The translations under genes were made by a program, and so were the position numbers. Positions 20,045 through 31,372 of a stretch of 64,000 nt of DNA are shown in pieces. A model generated the notes under the pieces. It was not told where the DNA came from. It saw nothing but the letters and a program-made list of their open reading frames with translations, and made no database searches. The stretch comes from Uruburuella suis (GTDB taxonomy: Bacteria > Pseudomonadota > Gammaproteobacteria > Burkholderiales > Neisseriaceae), in assembly GCF_004341385.1 (NCBI RefSeq), contig NZ_SLXE01000005.1:43055-107054 (forward strand). Direction: 5' to 3'. Within the stretch, counting starts at the first letter, position 1; each line of letters opens with the position of its first letter.

Positions 20045-20513
20045 GCCTGCGGGCGTGGCATCGTTGACAAAAACAGCGGCTTGGCGTTTAATTGCACAAT
20101 ACAAACTATATATTGTATTAATACAAAAAAAGAAAAGCCTTGAGGCCGTCTGAAAAGGCCGTCTGAAAGCGGTGCAGATTGTTTTTTTGAATTCAATCTG
20201 CTTTATATCGAATGCGGAAATTTGAGCGGCACATGATGCTTTCGGCCGCTGTTTGCGGCTTTTATCGGGGCGCTGCCTGTGTGCATATTGTGATGCGGGC
20301 GGCGCAAACTGCGTGCGGGGAAGCGCTCAGGCTAGGGCATATCAAACGTAAACGTGCTTTTATTTGTGCATCGCGTGGCGTTAGAATGTAGCTTAGTTTC
20401 AATTTCAACCATTTCAACCACACCGAAAAAAGCACCGTAGCGCGAGCCATCTTGCGGCGCGGCGCAATGGCCGGTGTGGGCGAAACGGCGTTTAACCACA
20501 CAGGAGCATCATT
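20045..20513. other. Intergenic region between cydC and cydA
   Basis: The 469-bp gap holds a promoter-palindrome-hairpin set at 20064-20201 (see next entry), two DUS copies in tandem at about 20142-20168, and a run without recognisable features to the cydA ribosome site AGGAGC at 20501. I see no FNR box near cydA. No reading frame here looks like a gene. Confidence 0.5.
20064..20201 (+). promoter_or_regulatory. Possible promoter with palindromic operator and short hairpin-ended transcript
   Basis: TTGACA (20064-20069) and TTTAAT (20087-20092) are 17 bp apart, predicting a start near 20099. Exactly there begins an inverted repeat, AATACAA-N8-TTGTATT (20098-20119), and the perfect palindrome TTGTATTAATACAA (20113-20126). 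A GCAGATTG/CAATCTGC hairpin followed by TTTATAT is at 20174-20201. It could be the control region of cydAB or a separate short RNA of about 100 nt; sequence alone does not decide. Confidence 0.35.
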
Positions 20514-22061
20514 ATGGACTTGGTCGAATTATCGCGGCTGCAGTTTGCGATTACCGTTATGTACCATTTCTTGTTTGTGCCGCTCACTTTGGGCTTGGCG
20601 TGGATTTTGGTCATCATGGAAGCTGTATATGTGATGACCGGCAAGGAAATCTACCGCGACATGACCCAATTTTGGGGCAAACTTTTCGGCATCAACTTTG
20701 CCTTAGGCGTCACCACAGGCATCACGATGGAATTTCAGTTCGGCACCAACTGGTCGTATTACTCGCATTATGTCGGCGATATTTTCGGCGCACCGCTGGC
20801 GCTGGAAGGGCTGATGGCCTTTTTCCTCGAAGCCACGCTGGTGGGACTTTTCTTTTTCGGCTGGGAAAGAATGTCGCGCCGCCAGCATTTGATGGTAACC
20901 ATTTTTATGGCTTTGGGCACCAATCTTTCGGCCTTGTGGATTTTGGTGGCCAACGGCTGGATGCAAAATCCGGTGGGCGCGGTGTTTAATTTCGAAACCA
21001 TGCGCATGGAAATGACCAGCTTTCTCGAAGTGGTGCTCAACCCCGATGCGCAAAATAAATTTGTGCACACCGTGTCGGCAGGTTATGTGGCCGGCTCCAT
21101 GTTTGTGTTGTCGATTTCCAGCTGGTATATCCTGCGCAAGCAAGATGTAGAATTTGCCAAAAAAAGCTTCCGCATCGCTGCCGCATTCGGCATGGCGGCG
21201 ATTTTGTCGGTGCTGGTGTTGGGCGACGAATCGGGCTACAGCATCGGCAAGGCGCAGAAAACCAAAATGGCGGCGCTGGAGGCGATGTGGGAAACCGAGC
21301 CTGCGCCGGCTTCGTTTAATTTGTTTGCCATTCCGAATGAAAAAGAAATGCGCAACGAATATGCCATTCATATTCCTTATGTAATGGGCATCATCGGCAC
21401 ACGCTCGCTCGACACGCCGATACCGGGCATTAAAGAAATCATCGCGGAAAACGAGCAGCGCATCGAGTCGGGCCGCCATGCGGTGGTGGCGCTGGAAGCT
21501 TTGCGCAAAAACCATAAAGACACCGAAGCGCAAGCTCTTTTCCGAGCGCATCAGGAAGATTTGGGTTTCGGCCTTTTGCTGAAGCAGCATATTGAAGACG
21601 TGAGCCAGGCCACGCCGGAAATGGTGGCCGCGGCCGCGCGCGATTCGGTGCCCACCGTGTGGCCGATGTTTCTCACCTTCCGCATTATGGTGGCTTGCGG
21701 CTTTGCCATGCTGCTGGTGTTTGGTTTGAGCTTTTGGTCTTCCCTCAAAGGCACGTTTGCCGATAAGCCGTGGCTTTTGCGCCTGGCGGTGATTTCGCTG
21801 CCCTTGCCGTGGCTGGCGATTGAAGCGGGCTGGTTTGTGGCTGAATACGGCCGCCAGCCGTGGACGATTTACGGCGTGCTGCCCACCAGCCTTTCGGCTT
21901 CTTCATTGTCGGTAAATTCGCTTTATGGCTCGCTGGCCGGCTTTATTGCGTTTTACGCCGTGTTGCTGATTATCGAAGTGTATTTGATGCAGAAATACAT
22001 CCGCATAGGCCCGGGCTCGTTGGGCACCGGCAAATACGATAACGAACAGTCAGAGCATTAA
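20514..22061 (+). CDS. cydA: Cytochrome bd ubiquinol oxidase subunit I
   Basis: It carries the haem b558, b595 and d sites and the quinol-binding loop of the high-affinity oxidase. The 515-residue length matches the long Q-loop form of enteric CydA. The start is [21 protein letters not shown], with the conserved haem histidine in [18 protein letters not shown] is the conserved GWQPW-type segment near the C-terminus. The ribosome site AGGAGC precedes the ATG. The cydB gene follows 10 bp after the stop. Confidence 0.96.
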   Translation: MDLVELSRLQFAITVMYHFLFVPLTLGLAWILVIMEAVYVMTGKEIYRDMTQFWGKLFGINFALGVTTGITMEFQFGTNWSYYSHYVGDIFGAPLALEGLMAFFLEATLVGLFFFGWERMSRRQHLMVTIFMALGTNLSALWILVANGWMQNPVGAVFNFETMRMEMTSFLEVVLNPDAQNKFVHTVSAGYVAGSMFVLSISSWYILRKQDVEFAKKSFRIAAAFGMAAILSVLVLGDESGYSIGKAQKTKMAALEAMWETEPAPASFNLFAIPNEKEMRNEYAIHIPYVMGIIGTRSLDTPIPGIKEIIAENEQRIESGRHAVVALEALRKNHKDTEAQALFRAHQEDLGFGLLLKQHIEDVSQATPEMVAAAARDSVPTVWPMFLTFRIMVACGFAMLLVFGLSFWSSLKGTFADKPWLLRLAVISLPLPWLAIEAGWFVAEYGRQPWTIYGVLPTSLSASSLSVNSLYGSLAGFIAFYAVLLIIEVYLMQKYIRIGPGSLGTGKYDNEQSEH

Positions 22062-22071
22062 GGAGCGAAAT

Positions 22072-23226
22072 ATGGATATCATCAATTTATTTGATTACGC
22101 CACATTGAAATGGATTTGGTGGCTGTTTATCGGTGCGCTTTTAATCGGCTTTGCGATTATGGACGGCCACGATATGGGCATCGGCACGCTGCTGCCTTTT
22201 GTGGCCAAAACCGATGAAGAGCGCCGCATTGTGATAAACAGCGTAGGCGTGCATTGGGAGGGCAACCAAACTTGGCTTATCACCGGCGCAGGCGCCATTT
22301 TTGCCGCTTGGCCTATGGTGTATGCCACGGCTTTTTCCGGCTTTTATTGGGCGATGTTGGCGGTGTTGTGGGCAATGTTTTTCCGACCGGTGGGCTTTAA
22401 ATACCGCAGCATGATTCAAAATGAAACCTGGCGCAAAACTTGGGATTGGTGCCTTTTTATCGGCTCGTTTGTGCCCGCGCTTTTGTTCGGCGTGGCGCTG
22501 GGCAATGTGATTCAGGGCGTGCCTTTCCATTTCGACGACACCATGCGCTCGTTTTACACCGGCTCGTTTTGGGCGCTGCTCAACCCGTTTGCCTTATTGT
22601 GCGGCGCGGTATCGGTGGCGATGCTGGTGTTTCACGGCGGCGTTTATTTGATGCACCGCACCGAGGGCATTGTGTATGCGCGCACCCGCAAAACCCTGAT
22701 TTACAGCGCGCTGATTACTTTGGCGCTGTTCAGCATTGGCGGCGTGTGGGTGGCCGGTATGGAAGGCTTTGTGGTGGTGGCCGGCACGCTGGATCCGGGC
22801 GGCCTGCCTAATCCGCTGGGCAAAGAAGTGGTACAGCAGGCCGGCGCTTGGCTGCTCAATTACCAACATTGGCCGCTCACCATGTTGGTGCCGGTGCTGG
22901 CCTATATCGGCATGTTGGCGGCTTTGGTGCTGGCGCGTGCGGGCAAAACGCTGCTGGCTTTTGTGTGCTCGGCCGTGAGTGTGGCGGCGGTGATCGGCAC
23001 TTTTGCGGTGTCGATGTTCCCGTTTATCCTGCCCAGCAGCAGCGATTTTCGCTCGAGCCTGACGGTGTGGGATGCCACTTCGAGCCACCTCACGTTAACC
23101 GTGATGTTTTTCGCCATCATTCTGATTATGCCGGTGGTGGTGGCCTACACGGGCTGGGCATTTAATGTGATGCGCGGCAAGGTAACTGCCGAATATGTGC
23201 GTGAAAACGACCACAGCGCTTATTAA
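22072..23226 (+). CDS. cydB: Cytochrome bd ubiquinol oxidase subunit II
   Basis: This is the second integral membrane subunit of cytochrome bd. Its 384 residues include the N-terminal motif FIGALLIGFAIMDGHDMGIG with the conserved DGxDxG-like acidic pair, and multiple hydrophobic helices. It starts after AAGGAGCG, 10 bp from cydA. Its C-terminal end is followed by an inverted DUS pair and then cydX. Confidence 0.96.
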   Translation: MDIINLFDYATLKWIWWLFIGALLIGFAIMDGHDMGIGTLLPFVAKTDEERRIVINSVGVHWEGNQTWLITGAGAIFAAWPMVYATAFSGFYWAMLAVLWAMFFRPVGFKYRSMIQNETWRKTWDWCLFIGSFVPALLFGVALGNVIQGVPFHFDDTMRSFYTGSFWALLNPFALLCGAVSVAMLVFHGGVYLMHRTEGIVYARTRKTLIYSALITLALFSIGGVWVAGMEGFVVVAGTLDPGGLPNPLGKEVVQQAGAWLLNYQHWPLTMLVPVLAYIGMLAALVLARAGKTLLAFVCSAVSVAAVIGTFAVSMFPFILPSSSDFRSSLTVWDATSSHLTLTVMFFAIILIMPVVVAYTGWAFNVMRGKVTAEYVRENDHSAY

Positions 23227-23235
23227 CACCAAACG

Positions 23236-23274
23236 TTCAGACGGCCTTGCTTCACTAAATCAAGGCCGTCTGAA
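23236..23274 (+). terminator. Inverted DUS pair between cydB and cydX
   Basis: TTCAGACGGCCTTG and its complement are separated by an 11-base loop. There is no U-run, so it may attenuate rather than end transcription into cydX. Confidence 0.4.
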
Positions 23275-23297
23275 AGCCAAATAGAAAGGACAACGAT

Positions 23298-23426
23298 ATG
23301 TGGTATTTTGCTTGGGTATTGGGCTTGGGCTTTGCCGTGTTGCTGGCGGTGCTCAACGCCATGTGGGGCGAGTTTGAAGAAGAACGCGCACAGAGCCTGC
23401 CGAAAAACCGCGGCAATGCTTCCTGA
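23298..23426 (+). CDS. cydX: Cytochrome bd-I oxidase small subunit CydX
   Basis: This 42-residue single-pass membrane peptide stabilises the haem sites of cytochrome bd. It begins MWYFAWVLGLGFAVLL, the hallmark CydX N-terminus. One transmembrane helix is followed by the charged segment WGEFEEER and a short polar tail. The ribosome site AGAAAGGA lies 8 bp upstream. Its position directly after cydAB matches the cydABX order known from enterics. It is shorter than common gene-calling cut-offs and easily missed. Confidence 0.9.
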   Translation: MWYFAWVLGLGFAVLLAVLNAMWGEFEEERAQSLPKNRGNAS

Positions 23427-23863
23427 AAAAAGCGGCGCGGGCAAGGCCGGGTAGATTCGTTTTTTGAATGAGCCGCGTGTTTGAAAAGCGGGCAATATGC
23501 TTGCTTTTGGGCTTTGCCGTGGATTGTGAAGCCAAAGATAAAAAGGCCGTCTGAAAATTTTCTTTCAGACGGCCTTTTGATGTTTGCTTGTAGGTCGGAT
23601 ACTTGTATTCGACATTTGCCGCACCTGATGCTTGTTCTGCGAACAAGTGTCGGATTCGAGAATCCGACCTACATACTGCTTGTGAAAGCAAAGATAATAA
23701 GGCCGTCTGAAAGCCGCGTTCAGACGGCCTTTTTCCGCCAATGTTAAAAGCTAATGTTAAAAAGCGTTGGCAAAATCAAAATTATGAGAAGTTATCTGCA
23801 TCCTCAAAACGATTGAGCCAGGCTATGCTAAAATCCGCAGCTTGTTTAAATTGAGGCAATATT
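23427..23863. repeat. Repeat-filled gap between cydX and the metallophosphoesterase gene
   Basis: Two inverted DUS hairpins (23541-23578 and 23699-23731) flank a GTAGGTCGGAT...GAATCCGACCTAC dispersed repeat (23590-23672). After 23732 there is only the promoter area of the next gene, with an extended -10 (TGCTAAAAT) near 23826. No gene is visible. Confidence 0.6.
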
Positions 23864-24949
23864 GTGCGCATTGTTATTCTGATTATCACGCTCTTGCTGA
23901 TGCAGGTGTTTACATTCGGCTTGGGCCGCTCGGTGCAATGGCTGCTGGCGGGCTTTATCGGCACGCGCGGGCGCCGCTGGTTGATGGCGGGCGTGTTTGC
24001 GATTACCAATGCGCTGATTGCCGGCTTGCTGTTGCAGCTGGGGCATGCTGTGTTTCGCTTGATGGCGGTGTGGATGGTGGTGCTGCTGTTTGCCATGTAT
24101 GCCGCTTTGGCCACTTTTGTGCTTTACCTTATTTTGTGCCGCGTGATGGCGCACAAGCCGGTGGCGCGCAGCCTGCGCATTTTTGCGCCGCTGTTTTTCA
24201 TCGGGCTTACCGCTTATTCGGTGTATAACGCCTACACGCCGGTGGTGCGCCATTATGAAATCAGCATCAATAAAAAGCTCGAGCGCCCGCTGCGCATCGG
24301 CATGGCCAGCGATTTGCACACCGGCATTTTGGTGGGCGCGCGCCAGCTCGACAAGCTTGCCGATATTATGCAGCGCGAAAAAGTGGACATTATCCTGCTG
24401 CCCGGCGATTTGATGGACGATAATGTAGAAGCTTATCGCGCCGAAAACATGCAGCCGCACTTGGAGAAGCTGCGCGCACCTTTGGGCGTGTATGCCACTT
24501 TGGGCAACCACGATTTGTTCGGCCACGAGCGTGAAATCGCCGAAGAGCTCACCCGCGCAGGCATCAAGGTGTTGGCCAATGAAAGCCTGGTGGTCGACGG
24601 GCTGCTTTTGGTCGGCCGCAACGATGATTTAGACACCCAGCGCCCGAGCACGGCCGCGCTGTTGCAAGGGCAAAACACCGATTTGCCGGTGCTCCTGCTC
24701 GACCACCGCCCCAGCCAGATTGACGAGCATGCTAAATTACCGGTGGATATTCAGGTTTCAGGCCATGTGCACAACGGCCAGGTGGCACCGGCCAATCTGA
24801 TTGTGCGCCAAATGAACCGGCTCGCTTACGGCTATGAGCAAATCGGCAACGGCCACTTTTTCGTTACCTCCGGCTTCGGCTTTTGGGGCGTGCCGTTTCG
24901 CTTGGGTTCGCAATCGGAAGTGGTGGTGATTGATGTAACCGGGCAATAA
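23864..24949 (+). CDS. Membrane-anchored metallophosphoesterase
   Basis: The product starts at GTG 23864 behind a GAGG ribosome site and has 361 residues. Four hydrophobic helices occupy about residues 1-125. A calcineurin-like phosphoesterase domain follows with the metal-binding blocks in order: ASDLHTG, PGDLMDD, LGNHD and SGHVHNGQ. This is the YkuE/YaeI-like architecture. Some relatives act on lipid headgroups or UDP-diacylglucosamine, but the substrate here is not evident. It is monocistronic, ending at a DUS terminator. Confidence 0.85.
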   Translation: MRIVILIITLLLMQVFTFGLGRSVQWLLAGFIGTRGRRWLMAGVFAITNALIAGLLLQLGHAVFRLMAVWMVVLLFAMYAALATFVLYLILCRVMAHKPVARSLRIFAPLFFIGLTAYSVYNAYTPVVRHYEISINKKLERPLRIGMASDLHTGILVGARQLDKLADIMQREKVDIILLPGDLMDDNVEAYRAENMQPHLEKLRAPLGVYATLGNHDLFGHEREIAEELTRAGIKVLANESLVVDGLLLVGRNDDLDTQRPSTAALLQGQNTDLPVLLLDHRPSQIDEHAKLPVDIQVSGHVHNGQVAPANLIVRQMNRLAYGYEQIGNGHFFVTSGFGFWGVPFRLGSQSEVVVIDVTGQ

Positions 24950-24961
24950 ATGGATAGATGG

Positions 24962-24997
24962 AAAGGCCGTCTGAAAGAAAAGTTTCAGACGGCCTTT
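24962..24997 (+). terminator. Inverted DUS terminator after the metallophosphoesterase
   Basis: AAAGGCCGTCTGAAA and its complement form a stem with a 6-base loop, followed by a T-run, 13 bp past the stop. A textbook intrinsic terminator. Confidence 0.8.
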
Positions 24998-25040
24998 TTT
25001 CTTTTTCATCTACCCGATATTTTCCGCAGCGCTGAAATCT

Positions 25041-25080
25041 TGTTCTGCGAACAAGTGTCGGATTCGAGAATCCGACCTAC
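25041..25080. repeat. Half copy of the GTAGGTCGGATTC dispersed repeat
   Basis: TGTTCTGCGAACAAGTGTCG followed by GATTCGAGAATCCGACCTAC is identical to the right end of the copies at 23590, 50729 and 61367. The left half is missing. Confidence 0.6.
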
Positions 25081-25200
25081 GCGCTACAATTAAATTGCGC
25101 AAAGCAAACCGTAGGTTTGCCTGCACCCAAGCATCATCGCCATCCGATGCCGTTTGAAACCTTTCAGACGGCCTTTTTCATCATGTGTGCAAACCCCGAA

Positions 25201-27102
<1,902 letters not shown>

Positions 27103-27206
27103 GGGTGTGCGGTTCGGATAAAAAGCATAAGGCGGCTATTTTAACCGAAGCGGGCCGTCTGAAACGATATTTTTGTGCGCTGAGGCCGTCTGAAAAAGAG
27201 CGCCGC

Positions 27207-28097
27207 TCAGCAGCCTTTGTTGAGCCACACTTCCGACACGCATTGGCGCAATAATTGCAGCACCGGATCTTGTTCGTATTCGTCCAGGTAAATAAATTGC
27301 AGCGGCAGCGTTTGCTGGAATTGGTCGAGCATGGCAATCGGCTTGCCTGCGGCAATGGCGGCTTCGGCTTTGTGTATCGGCACCATGGCCATGCCCATGC
27401 CGTCGCCGACCAAATCGATAATGGTTTGCGGAAAATCGCAGATAATCTGGTGCTTGGGCGAGAGGCGGTGGCGGCGCCAGAATTGTTGGAGGTATTTGCG
27501 CCCGCCCGATAGACCCGACATTTCAATCCAGGTGTAGTTTTCCAAATCGGTGGGGTCGTCGGCCTGAATGTGGGCGGCGGCTTTGGCCGGGCAGATCAGG
27601 CAATAGCGGATGTCTTCGAGAAACAGGCTGCGGATGCCGCGATGGTTGGCTGCACCGAGATAAAAGCCGCCTTGCAGGGTTTTGTTTTGCACGCGCTCGA
27701 GAATTTCGCCGCTCATGCCGTATTGGATGTGCAGCTGCAAATCGGGATTGTGGTGGCGGATGCAGCGGGTGAGGGTGGTGACGCGGCTGGATAAAATCGG
27801 GTGCACGAGGCCGATTTCGGCGTGCTCCACATAATGCTCAGACAAGCTTTGTGCAAAACGCGCGAGCCGGTGGTGGTGCTGCAAAAGCTGCTCGGCTTCG
27901 GGCAGAAAGGCTTCGCCGGCGCGGGTGAGCGCCATGCCGCCGCTGGTGCGCTGAAACAACACAACGTTAAGATGTTTTTCAACCGCTTTGATCTGCGCCG
28001 ACACGGCCGGCTGCGACAAGTGCAGGCTTTCGGCCGCTTGGGTGAGATTGCCGTGATGGGCAACGGTTACAAAGCTTTTGATTTGGTTGTAGTCCAT
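27207..28097 (-). CDS. LysR-family transcriptional regulator
   Basis: The ATG at 28097 gives 296 residues and an N-terminus typical of LysR proteins (MDYNQIKSFVTVAHHGNLTQ). The helix-turn-helix covers about residues 15-37, with AAESLHLSQPAVSAQIKAVE. The remaining part is a periplasmic-binding-like effector domain. It is divergent from the DUF485-actP operon, the usual arrangement for a regulator of the adjacent genes. Control of acetate uptake is therefore plausible but inferred from position only. Confidence 0.88.
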   Translation of the reverse strand: MDYNQIKSFVTVAHHGNLTQAAESLHLSQPAVSAQIKAVEKHLNVVLFQRTSGGMALTRAGEAFLPEAEQLLQHHHRLARFAQSLSEHYVEHAEIGLVHPILSSRVTTLTRCIRHHNPDLQLHIQYGMSGEILERVQNKTLQGGFYLGAANHRGIRSLFLEDIRYCLICPAKAAAHIQADDPTDLENYTWIEMSGLSGGRKYLQQFWRRHRLSPKHQIICDFPQTIIDLVGDGMGMAMVPIHKAEAAIAAGKPIAMLDQFQQTLPLQFIYLDEYEQDPVLQLLRQCVSEVWLNKGC

Positions 28098-28359
28098 ATT
28101 TTTCTCGTGTAGCCCGCGGAAGGATATTTTGCCGCTTTCAGACGGCCTTGTTGTATTTATATTTGCTATTTTTAACATATTCAAGACTTTCTGAAAAGGT
28201 ATTTTAATCGTGTAAAGATTTTGTAATTTAAGCATTTAACCTAAAGCGATAAGCATAACGGATTGTAGGCATTCAAAAATATAATTAGCCAAGCGGGTTG
28301 CGAAAGCATTTAAATCCCAACGTGCTGGATTTTCGGCATGGAAAACAAAGGAGAAGTTT
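28098..28359. promoter_or_regulatory. Divergent LysR / actP control region
   Basis: This AT-rich stretch has a TATAAT hexamer at 28280-28285 pointing towards actP but no good -35 (AACGGA at 17-bp spacing), as expected for an activator-dependent promoter. A TTTAAGC-AT-TTAACC near-palindrome lies near 28226-28241. No binding site can be assigned with confidence. Confidence 0.4.
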
Positions 28360-28680
28360 ATGAACAAGCAGACTGCAGCAAAAGTGCTGGCCAACCCGAA
28401 ATTTGCGCAAATGGCCCGGCAAAAATCGTTGCTGGGCTGGTCTTTTTCAGCGGTGATGTTTGCCGTGTATGTGGTTTATATTTTATTCATCGGCATTGAT
28501 CCGCATTCGTTTGCCAAGCCGGTGTCGGAGGGCAGCATCATCACTTGGGGCATTTATGTGGGCCTGTTTGTGATTTTGTTTGCCATTGCGATTACCGGCA
28601 TTTATGTTTATCTGGCCAATGGTAAGTTTGAAAAAATGACCCAAGAAGTGGTGAAAGATGTGATGGGAGTGGAAAAATGA
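28360..28680 (+). CDS. DUF485 inner-membrane protein (YjcH-like)
   Basis: The 106-residue protein has two hydrophobic helices (about residues 24-46 and 61-84) and matches the DUF485 family, whose genes usually precede acetate permease genes. The ATG follows a strong AAGGAG. Its stop overlaps the actP start as ATGA, so translation is coupled. Its function is unknown, though a role in transporter assembly or stability is often suggested. Confidence 0.9.
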   Translation: MNKQTAAKVLANPKFAQMARQKSLLGWSFSAVMFAVYVVYILFIGIDPHSFAKPVSEGSIITWGIYVGLFVILFAIAITGIYVYLANGKFEKMTQEVVKDVMGVEK

Positions 28681-30353
28681 GCAAATTATGGTTGGCATTG
28701 GCCGCAGCGGCGCTGTCGGGCAATGCGTGGGCCGATGCGATTGGCGGCGAAGTGCAAAAGCAGCCGCTGAACATTGCCGCGGTGGTGATGTTTTTGATTT
28801 TTGTGGGCGCTACGCTGTTTATCACCAAGTGGGCAGCCAAGCAGAATAAGTCTTCCAAAGATTTCTACACGGCCGGCGGCGGTATTTCCGGCTTTCAAAA
28901 CGGCCTGGCGATTGCGGGCGATTATATGTCGGCAGCCTCTTTTTTGGGCATTTCGGCCATGGTGTTTATGCGCGGCTACGACGGCCTGATTTATTCCACC
29001 GGCTTTTTGGTGGGCTGGCCGATTGTGCTTTTCCTGGTGGCCGAGCGGCTGCGCAACCTTGGTAAATTCACCTTCACCGATGTGGTGGCTTATCGCTTGA
29101 AGCAAACGCCGGTGCGTGTGTTTGCCGCTTCGGGCTCGCTTTTGGTGGTGATTTTCTACCTGATTGCGCAAATTGTGGGCGCGGGCAAATTGATTCAGCT
29201 TTTGTTTGGCATGGATTATATTTGGGCGGTGTTTATCGTGGGCATTTTGATGGTGTGTTATGTGCTCTTCGGCGGCATGCTGGCCACTACTTGGGTGCAG
29301 ATGATCAAAGCGGTGCTGCTGCTCAGCGGTGCAACGTTTATGGCCTTCATGATTTTGAAAGGCGCCGGCTTCAGCTTGGAAAATATGTTTACCAAAGCCA
29401 CGCAAATTCATGAAAAAGGCATAGGCATTATGGAGCCCGGGGGCTTGGTGAAAGACCCGATTGATGCGCTCTCGCTGGGCTTGGCGCTGATGTTCGGCAC
29501 GGCCGGCCTGCCGCATATTTTGATGCGTTTCTTTACCGTGCCCGATGCCAAAGAGGCGCGTAAATCGGTGTTTGTGGCCACCGGCTTGATTGGTTATTTC
29601 TACATTCTCACGTTTGTAATCGGCTTCGGTGCGATTATTTATGTAACGCAAGACAATCCGCATTTCTTCCAAACCATGGTGAAAGAAGGCAAAACCGTGG
29701 TGGAGATGATCGGCGGCACCAATATGGCGGCAATCCACCTTTCCGAAGCTTTGGGCGGCAATTTGTTCTTGGGCTTTATTTCGGCAGTGGCCTTTGCCAC
29801 AATTTTGGCGGTGGTGGCCGGCCTGACCTTATCCGGCGCATCGGCGGTGAGCCATGATTTGTATGCTTCGGTAATCCGCAAAGGCGAGGCCACTTCGCAA
29901 GAAGAAATGCGTGTGTCGCGCATTACTGTGCTGGTGTTGGGCGTGTTGGCAATTGTGTTCGGCCTGATGTTTGAAAATCAAAACATCGCCTTTATGGTAG
30001 GCTTGGCTTTTGCCATTGCCGCTTCGGCCAACTTCCCAATCTTGATGCTGTCGATGTTTTGGAAAGGCCTCACCACCCGTGGTGCGGTGATTGGCGGCTT
30101 TTCGGGCTTGATGTTGGCGCTGGTGCTGATTATTCTGGGGCCCAGCGTGTGGGTGCAGGTGCTGCATCACGAAGCGCCGATTTTCCCTTATGGCAACCCG
30201 GCGATTTTCAGCATTCCGGCCGCATTCATTATGGCTTGGCTGGGCTCGATTACCGATAAATCGAAGCAGGCCGAGCTGGATAAAGCAGGCTTTGAAGCAC
30301 AATATGTGCGCTCGATGACCGGCATCGGTGCGGAAGAAGCTTCCGATCACTAA
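28677..30353 (+). CDS. actP: Cation/acetate symporter ActP
   Basis: This sodium:solute symporter family protein imports acetate and related small carboxylates. It has 558 residues, with an N-terminal hydrophobic leader and about 13 further membrane helices. The family pattern is evident in [20 protein letters not shown] and in the [18 protein letters not shown] segment. It is translationally coupled to the DUF485 gene and lies divergent from a LysR regulator. Confidence 0.93.
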   Translation: MSKLWLALAAAALSGNAWADAIGGEVQKQPLNIAAVVMFLIFVGATLFITKWAAKQNKSSKDFYTAGGGISGFQNGLAIAGDYMSAASFLGISAMVFMRGYDGLIYSTGFLVGWPIVLFLVAERLRNLGKFTFTDVVAYRLKQTPVRVFAASGSLLVVIFYLIAQIVGAGKLIQLLFGMDYIWAVFIVGILMVCYVLFGGMLATTWVQMIKAVLLLSGATFMAFMILKGAGFSLENMFTKATQIHEKGIGIMEPGGLVKDPIDALSLGLALMFGTAGLPHILMRFFTVPDAKEARKSVFVATGLIGYFYILTFVIGFGAIIYVTQDNPHFFQTMVKEGKTVVEMIGGTNMAAIHLSEALGGNLFLGFISAVAFATILAVVAGLTLSGASAVSHDLYASVIRKGEATSQEEMRVSRITVLVLGVLAIVFGLMFENQNIAFMVGLAFAIAASANFPILMLSMFWKGLTTRGAVIGGFSGLMLALVLIILGPSVWVQVLHHEAPIFPYGNPAIFSIPAAFIMAWLGSITDKSKQAELDKAGFEAQYVRSMTGIGAEEASDH

Positions 30354-30366
30354 ACCGGCATGATGC

Positions 30367-30395
30367 AAGGCCGTCTGAATTTTTCAGACGGCCTT
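30367..30395 (+). terminator. Inverted DUS terminator after actP
   Basis: A 13-bp inverted AG-DUS stem followed directly by seven T residues, 13 bp past the stop. Strong intrinsic terminator. Confidence 0.85.
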
Positions 30396-30452
30396 TTTTT
30401 ATGGGCGATTTGGCCTTTTTTGTGGGCGGTTTATAGTAGAATGCCGTCTGAA

Positions 30453-30482
30453 AACAATATTTGCCCAAACAATATTTGCCCA
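30453..30482. repeat. Perfect 15-bp tandem repeat before the 30496 gene
   Basis: AACAATATTTGCCCA occurs twice in perfect tandem, ending just before the AAAGGA ribosome site of the next gene. An AT-DUS precedes it. Copy-number change would alter promoter or leader spacing. Confidence 0.7.
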
Positions 30483-30495
30483 AAAGGATAAGCCG

Positions 30496-30855
30496 ATGTA
30501 TTTCGTTGACCGCACCGCCGTGGTGGTGAAGCCCACCGCCAAATTTCTCGAATGGCTCAAAAGCCTGGATGACGACATGCCCGATCTCACGCTCGAGCAG
30601 CTGCGCACCAATTGCTCGGTGTATCTGATTCCCGAATGTGATGAGCCGGAAGAAGCGGTGGCTTATTTCGATGAGCGTTATCTGGAAATTTTCCAGGCCG
30701 AATTGGCTGCGTGGGACACCATGGAAGAAAATTGGCCGCAAGACATGAGCCTGATCGCTTTTTGGGAATACTTCACTATCGAAATCCACGATATGGTGCT
30801 CGATATGGAAGCGGGCGAGCTCAATGTGAGCCCGGTGTTTGACAATATGATGTAA
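30496..30855 (+). CDS. Conserved-type hypothetical acidic protein
   Basis: I do not recognise a named family. The 119-residue product is strongly acidic, has no signal peptide or membrane helix, and is rich in aromatic residues (for instance AAWDTMEENWPQDMSLIAFW). The start at the ATG behind AAAGGA is good. The next gene begins 5 bp after the stop, so the two form a pair. It could be a cytoplasmic partner of the membrane protein that follows. Confidence 0.75.
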   Translation: MYFVDRTAVVVKPTAKFLEWLKSLDDDMPDLTLEQLRTNCSVYLIPECDEPEEAVAYFDERYLEIFQAELAAWDTMEENWPQDMSLIAFWEYFTIEIHDMVLDMEAGELNVSPVFDNMM

Positions 30856-30860
30856 AAGCC

Positions 30861-31283
30861 ATGCAAGCTTTTCAGGCGGCCTTGAAACCTTCGCGTGCAG
30901 GCTGCATATTCACCGTGCTGCTGCATTTGGCGGCGGCTTTGTTTTGCCTGCTGTTTTTTTATGGCGCAGCCCGCTGGCTGGGTTTATCGCTGCTGGCTGC
31001 CAGCTTGGTTTGGGCGTGGCGCGTGCAAACCTTGCGCGGGCGCGGTGCCGTGCACAAAATCGCGGTAGACCGGCAGGGGCGCGCAGCGGTGTTTACCGGC
31101 GCGGAGCACACCGCGTTTGCCGCCACTTTAATGCCGAAAAGCCTGATTTCACGCCATGTTTTGTTTTTGCAGTGGGATATCGGCGGGCGCACTTTTTACC
31201 ATTGCGTGCTGCCCGATATGACAGAGCGCGAAAGCTACCGCCGCTTGATGGTTTGGGCAAAATGGGGGCGGCCCAAAGATTGA
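30861..31283 (+). CDS. YgfX/CptA-like small membrane protein
   Basis: The 140-residue product has a positively charged start, two closely spaced hydrophobic helices (about residues 17-50) and a C-terminal soluble domain. This layout, with the RxLMVWAKWG-like ending, resembles YgfX (CptA), which in E. coli is encoded beside sdhE and affects cell shape. Here sdhE is absent and the partner is an unrelated acidic protein. The family call is moderate because sequence conservation in this group is low. Confidence 0.55.
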   Translation: MQAFQAALKPSRAGCIFTVLLHLAAALFCLLFFYGAARWLGLSLLAASLVWAWRVQTLRGRGAVHKIAVDRQGRAAVFTGAEHTAFAATLMPKSLISRHVLFLQWDIGGRTFYHCVLPDMTERESYRRLMVWAKWGRPKD

Positions 31284-31321
31284 GGCCGTCTGAAACGCAG
31301 ATTATTTGAACCATAACCACG

Positions 31322-31351
31322 AAGGCCGTCTGAATGCTTTCAGACGGCCTT
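31322..31351 (+). terminator. Inverted DUS hairpin before folC
   Basis: An inverted AG-DUS pair with a short loop separates the YgfX-like gene from folC and lies about 40 bp past its stop. Confidence 0.6.
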
Positions 31352-31372
31352 TATCTGAATGTTTAACAACAC

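Noticed and set aside
20340..20420. Possible sigma-70 promoter for cydA around TTGTGC...TAGAAT
   Set aside because: The spacing is only 12 bp, too short for a functional -35/-10 pair.
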